Source: Citrobacter farmeri (GTDB lineage Bacteria > Pseudomonadota > Gammaproteobacteria > Enterobacterales > Enterobacteriaceae). From it: DNA of 64,000 nt. Each line of letters opens with the position of its first letter. Position 1 is the stretch's first letter. This document shows, in pieces, positions 60,095-64,000 of this stretch. The translations under genes and the position numbers were made by a program. The notes under the pieces are model-generated. The model searched no databases and was not told the origin of the DNA. It worked only from the letters and a program-made list of their open reading frames with translations. The DNA lies in assembly GCF_019048065.1 (NCBI RefSeq), contig NZ_CP077291.1:3224001-3288000 (forward strand), written 5' to 3'.

Positions 60095-61480
60095 ATGTTG
60101 ACTTTTATCGAACTCCTTATTGGAGTTGTAGTTATTGTGGGTGTAGCGCGCTACATCATTAAAGGGTATTCGGCAACCGGTGTGCTCTTTGTTGGTGGCC
60201 TGGTGCTGCTGATTATCAGCGCCCTGATGGGCCATAAAGTGCTGCCCTCCAGCGAAACGTCTACGGGCTATTCCGCAACGGATATCGTTGAGTACGTCAA
60301 AATCCTGCTGATGAGCCGTGGTGGCGATCTCGGTATGATGATCATGATGCTCTGCGGTTTTGCCGCCTACATGACCCACATCGGCGCGAACGATATGGTC
60401 GTAAAACTGGCTTCAAAGCCTTTGCAGTACATCAATTCACCTTATCTGCTAATGATTGCCGCCTATTTTGTCGCCTGTCTGATGTCCCTGGCCGTATCTT
60501 CCGCCACCGGACTCGGCGTGTTATTGATGGCAACGCTTTTCCCGATCATGGTCAACGTGGGAATTAGCCGAGGGGCCGCAGCGGCCATCTGTGCCTCGCC
60601 TGCGGCAATTATCCTTTCCCCCACCTCAGGTGATGTGGTGCTGGCCGCAAAAGCGGCTGAAATGCCGTTGATCGATTTTGCCTTTAAAACCACGCTGCCC
60701 ATCTCCATTGCGGCGATCGTTGGGATGGCGATTGCGCACTATTTCTGGCAGCGCTATCTGGATAAAAAAGAGAATGCGACCCACGAAATGCTCGACGTGA
60801 ATGAAATCACCACCACGGCACCCGCGTTTTACGCCATTCTGCCGTTTACGCCGATTATCGGGGTGCTGATTTTTGATGGTAAGTGGGGGCCACAACTGCA
60901 CATCATTACGATTCTGGTGCTCTGCATGCTTATTGCTGCGGTGCTGGAATTCATCCGGGGTTTCAACACTCAGAAGGTGTATTCAGGACTGGAAGTGGCG
61001 TATCGCGGCATGGCCGACGCTTTTGCAAACGTGGTAATGCTGTTAGTCGCGGCAGGTGTTTTCGCGCAGGGTCTGAGCACAATTGGCTTCATCCAGAGTC
61101 TGATCTCCATCGCCACCTCGTTTGGGTCGGCGAGCATCATCCTTATGCTGGTACTGGTGATTCTGACTATGCTGGCAGCCATGACCACCGGCTCTGGTAA
61201 CGCGCCGTTCTACGCCTTTGTTGAAATGATTCCTAAGCTTGCGCAATCATCAGGGATCAACCCCGCGTATCTGTCGATTCCAATGCTACAGGCGTCCAAC
61301 CTGGGCCGTACGATCTCCCCGGTCTCCGGCGTGGTCGTGGCGGTGGCGGGAATGGCAAAAATCTCGCCGTTCGAAGTGGTAAAACGCACATCCGTACCGG
61401 TCATGGTTGGGCTGTTGATCGTTATTATCGCGACTGAAGTGATGGTTCCGGGTTCCTCTTCCGCCGTGACGGGAGGCTGA
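60095..61480 (+). CDS. dcuC: Anaerobic C4-dicarboxylate transporter DcuC
   Basis: A 461-residue DcuC-family carrier with about 12-14 helices, exporting succinate during fermentation and exchanging fumarate and succinate. Conserved pieces include CLMSLAVSSATGLGVLLMATLFP, SPAAIILSPTSGDVVLAA and the C-terminal half repeat TTGSGNAPFYAFVE and NLGRTISPVSGVVVAVAG. An FNR site lies upstream and a REP palindrome downstream. The neighbouring DpiBA citrate sensor also governs dicarboxylate and citrate fermentation. Confidence 0.97.
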   Translation: MLTFIELLIGVVVIVGVARYIIKGYSATGVLFVGGLVLLIISALMGHKVLPSSETSTGYSATDIVEYVKILLMSRGGDLGMMIMMLCGFAAYMTHIGANDMVVKLASKPLQYINSPYLLMIAAYFVACLMSLAVSSATGLGVLLMATLFPIMVNVGISRGAAAAICASPAAIILSPTSGDVVLAAKAAEMPLIDFAFKTTLPISIAAIVGMAIAHYFWQRYLDKKENATHEMLDVNEITTTAPAFYAILPFTPIIGVLIFDGKWGPQLHIITILVLCMLIAAVLEFIRGFNTQKVYSGLEVAYRGMADAFANVVMLLVAAGVFAQGLSTIGFIQSLISIATSFGSASIILMLVLVILTMLAAMTTGSGNAPFYAFVEMIPKLAQSSGINPAYLSIPMLQASNLGRTISPVSGVVVAVAGMAKISPFEVVKRTSVPVMVGLLIVIIATEVMVPGSSSAVTGG

Positions 61481-61492
61481 TTCAGGGCCAAT

Positions 61493-61524
61493 GCCGGATG
61501 ATGGCGCGATGCGTCACATCCGGC
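61493..61524. repeat. REP element between dcuC and dpiA
   Basis: GCCGGATGATGGCGCGATGCGTCACATCCGGC palindrome in the convergent 55-bp gap. Confidence 0.75.
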
Positions 61525-61535
61525 TATACGCATTA

Positions 61536-62213
61536 TTAACCGTGGTAAATACGCTGCGGTCTCCCCACTTTGCCGTGTACAATTTCCGCAATAATCAAAT
61601 GCCGACTGGCGCAGTATTCGAGATACCGTCTGGCAGTTGTACGGCTGATGGTCAGCGCCTGCGCGACGGTTTCAGCGGTGTGCTGTACCTGCGGGTCAGC
61701 AAACAGCTTTTTAACCGCATTGAGCGTTAAGGCATCAATCCCGGTGGGCAACTCATCTTTCGGCTCGCCTCTCGCGTAGGCATTAAACATCTCATCAATT
61801 TGTCGCTGACTGGCACTGTCGTTTTCTGCCAGCATCCGTCTGCGCTGTTGGTAACGGGTGAGCGTCTGCCCCAGGCGCTCATAAGCGATAGGTTTGATCA
61901 GATAATCAAACGCTCCGCTGCGCACAGCATCCGCCACCGTCTCCATATCACTGGCGGCGGTAGTAAAGACCACCCCGCCGGGATAATGCGACGCCGTCAG
62001 CTCATGCAACAACGAGATCCCCTTCCCGTCCGGAAGGTAGTTATCCAGCAAAATGAGACCCGGTTTGAACCGTTCAATCATCATTCTTGCCTGCGCCAGA
62101 TTACCGGCTAACCAGATCTGATGAAAACCAGGAATATGGCGGATGTACTCTGCATGCATCTCAGCAAGCAACATTTCATCTTCAACGATTAATAGGGTTA
62201 ATGGTTCCGTCAT
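61536..62213 (-). CDS. dpiA: Citrate response regulator DpiA (CitB)
   Basis: A 225-residue response regulator of the CitB/DcuR type: receiver domain (1-120) with phospho-acceptor Asp57 in ILLDNYLPDG, acidic pair IVEDE and Lys in LIKPIAYERLGQTL, then a C-terminal helix-turn-helix (TAETVAQALTISRTTARRYLEY). Activates citrate fermentation genes; in E. coli it also binds A/T-rich origin DNA and can induce SOS when overexpressed. Its start overlaps the dpiB 3' end by 32 bp. Confidence 0.96.
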   Translation of the reverse strand: MTEPLTLLIVEDEMLLAEMHAEYIRHIPGFHQIWLAGNLAQARMMIERFKPGLILLDNYLPDGKGISLLHELTASHYPGGVVFTTAASDMETVADAVRSGAFDYLIKPIAYERLGQTLTRYQQRRRMLAENDSASQRQIDEMFNAYARGEPKDELPTGIDALTLNAVKKLFADPQVQHTAETVAQALTISRTTARRYLEYCASRHLIIAEIVHGKVGRPQRIYHG

Positions 62214-63843
62214 TGTTCTTTTTCACTTTCGGAATAAAAAGAGAGAATAAGGTGCCGCAGGGATCATTATCTTCCAGAGTAATCATTCCACCACAGCGCC
62301 CCACATAACTTGCAATCAGGTACAGTCCAATGCCGTGCTCACCCGGCTCATCGGAACGGGTGCTTACACCTTGTTCAAATATTTTTTCGCGCAATGCTTC
62401 AGGGACACCGCATCCCTGGTCGGCAACTTCGATCACCACATCATCGCCTTCATCGCTCAGGTACAGTTCCACGACCTTATTCCCTTGCTCGGTCCGTAAA
62501 CTGGCTTCAAACGCGTTGTCGAGAAGATTCCCGACAATCGCCGCAAACTCGGTACTGTCCAGCCCTTCCGGCAGTTGGTGAAGTTGACTTCCGGGAACGA
62601 TGGTCATTTTGAGACCCAGTTCGCGCGCACGTTGAACTTTGCCAAATAGCAGGCCCGCTACCTGGCGATCGGCAAACGCCTCGCGCAAACTGTCGATCAG
62701 CTGTTGCTGCGCCTGCGATTCTCCCTGCACCATCTCCCTGACCCGATCGTATTCTTTCATTTGCAGCAGGCCGTTGAGCGTTGACATCCAGTTTAGATGC
62801 TCATGTCGTAGCGTTCTCAGACTCTCTACATATTGCTTAATCTGCGTCAGCTGCGCGTTCAGCGTGGCGATTTCGTCTTTGCTACGAAAACTGATGATCG
62901 CCCCCAACAGTTCATCGCCTGAACGGATTGCCTCCCGGTTGGCGATAACACTCAGTCCATTGAAGTTCACCATCGCGTCCACACGCCTGTCGGCAATCTG
63001 CTCGGTAAAGAAATCCGACGGATTCACCACCTCATGAATCGGTTTGCCCAACCATTGCCGACCTGGAGAACGCAGGCCGAGCATTTTTCTCGCACTGCGG
63101 TTAATAGCCGTAATATAGCCGTCCGGATCAACGGCTATCAGCCCTTCATAAACAGAGCTGAACAACGCTTCCTGCTGACGAACCACCCGGGCAATTTGCT
63201 TCGGTTCCATCCCCATCATCTGGCGACGAATATGGGTGGCAAAAAACCAGGAAAGCAGCATCAGTACCACCAGCAGCAGAACAAACACGCCGGCCATCGG
63301 CAGAATGAAATCCAGTCGCCAGCTGTCAATTTTGCTGACCAGATAACCAATGGAAACTACCCCAATCACGTTTCCGCCGTCATCAAAGATGGGCGTTTTT
63401 GCCCGCATTGCCAGACCAATTGACCCCGTTCCGGTAATGAAATAACTCTCCCCTTTCTCCAGCGCCCCCGGCTTAGTGAACTGCATCGGGTAGCCGATTT
63501 TCGCCGGATTAGGGTGATAGAGCCGGATAGAGTGGTTATCGCCGATCACCACATAATCAAAATCGGTATCGCTCTGCAGTTTACCGGCAATGGTTGCCAG
63601 CCGTTTGTAATCACGAGCCTTCACTGCCGCAATGACGCTGTCGTTGGCGGCAATAATCTTCGCCTGATTCATCGCCATGTCACGGACATGCGTACTCAAA
63701 TAATCCTCAAAACTGGCGGAAAAATACTGTGCCAATGCGGCAATAATGAACACCGAGAAAACGAGAATAAGCAGAAAAATGCGTAACGGAAATGCCAGTC
63801 GGCGAAAAAAAGAAAACGGCTTTTTATTTTTTTGGACCAACAT
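62182..63843 (-). CDS. dpiB: Citrate sensor kinase DpiB (CitA)
   Basis: A 553-residue membrane histidine kinase. Two transmembrane helices (about 20-42 and 178-200) flank a periplasmic PAS-like citrate domain with the ligand loop around DFDYVVIGDNHSIRLYHPNP; a cytoplasmic PAS (about 225-330) precedes the DHp with phospho-acceptor His347 in LRHEHLNWM (by codon count), and the ATPase has N-box NLLDNAFEA and G-boxes DQGCGVP and HGIGLYLIASY. Overlap with dpiA indicates coupling. The cit fermentation cluster would be expected beyond the right window edge. Confidence 0.96.
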   Translation of the reverse strand: MLVQKNKKPFSFFRRLAFPLRIFLLILVFSVFIIAALAQYFSASFEDYLSTHVRDMAMNQAKIIAANDSVIAAVKARDYKRLATIAGKLQSDTDFDYVVIGDNHSIRLYHPNPAKIGYPMQFTKPGALEKGESYFITGTGSIGLAMRAKTPIFDDGGNVIGVVSIGYLVSKIDSWRLDFILPMAGVFVLLLVVLMLLSWFFATHIRRQMMGMEPKQIARVVRQQEALFSSVYEGLIAVDPDGYITAINRSARKMLGLRSPGRQWLGKPIHEVVNPSDFFTEQIADRRVDAMVNFNGLSVIANREAIRSGDELLGAIISFRSKDEIATLNAQLTQIKQYVESLRTLRHEHLNWMSTLNGLLQMKEYDRVREMVQGESQAQQQLIDSLREAFADRQVAGLLFGKVQRARELGLKMTIVPGSQLHQLPEGLDSTEFAAIVGNLLDNAFEASLRTEQGNKVVELYLSDEGDDVVIEVADQGCGVPEALREKIFEQGVSTRSDEPGEHGIGLYLIASYVGRCGGMITLEDNDPCGTLFSLFIPKVKKNNDGTINPINR

Positions 63844-64000
63844 GACTGTTCCTCAATGGGCATTATTCGGTATAGATCGCCAGCAAATGTAATGAAAATG
63901 TTTTATCAGCACGCACGAAAAAATAAAAGCGATCGTTACAGATTCATCACGTTAAATCAATTAAGTCACTTAACGCCACGTCACAATCTGCGATAAGAAT

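Overview
The window is a stretch of enterobacterial core chromosome that follows the Escherichia/Salmonella/Citrobacter gene order of the speF to citA region almost gene for gene. Three features argue against E. coli K-12: an intact tricarballylate operon (tcuRABC) between fur and chiPQ, a cobD gene for cobalamin side-chain synthesis beside cobC, and a full-length ybeM. Gene content and protein wording, judged from memory, suggest Citrobacter or a close Salmonella relative; the species cannot be fixed from sequence alone. No phage, integron, insertion sequence, CRISPR array or defence cassette is visible. Coding density is high and the accessory content is small.

Layout. 1-4.2 kb: ornithine decarboxylase and putrescine/ornithine antiporter (speF-potE) behind an arrest-peptide leader (speFL). 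4.2-9.3 kb: pgm and seqA leftward; ybfF, ybfE, fldA and fur rightward. 9.3-14.3 kb: tcuR-tcuA-tcuB-tcuC. 14.3-24.8 kb: chitooligosaccharide porin pair chiPQ, glnS, and the divergent nagE / nagBAC-umpH amino-sugar regulon with NagC and CRP sites. 25-27.7 kb: asnB and a seven-gene tRNA operon (Met, Leu, Gln, Gln, Met, Gln, Gln). 27.7-34.7 kb: ubiF, then miaB-ybeZYX-lnt. 34.7-39.4 kb: glutamate/aspartate ABC transporter gltIJKL with the SroC sponge RNA, and rihA. 39.5-47.4 kb: ybeL, leuS-lptE-holA-nadD, cobD/cobC, rsfS. 47.4-54.5 kb: rlmH-mrdA-mrdB-rlpA, dacA, ybeD, lipB (cell elongation and lipoate). 54.8-59.7 kb: ybeF, lipA, tatE, ybeM, crcB, cspE, pagP. 60-63.9 kb: dcuC and the citrate-sensing pair dpiB-dpiA.

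Functional themes: amino-sugar and chitin use share NagC control (chiP, nagE, nagB), with a ChiX pairing site on chiP. C4-/tricarboxylate metabolism appears three times (tcu, dcuC, dpiBA). Cell-envelope elongation genes sit together with lipoate synthesis. RNA-level control recurs: the speFL leader, the uof-fur leader, ChiX on chiP, and a GcvB-type site plus SroC in gltI.

The best second-look items are an apparent one-base deletion in the fur leader ORF uof, a terminator-like hairpin between speFL and speF, a perfect LysR-type palindrome just upstream of tcuA, paired palindromes in the glnS-chiP gap, and a terminator-like hairpin between nagB and nagA. I found nothing that amounts to a wholly new system.
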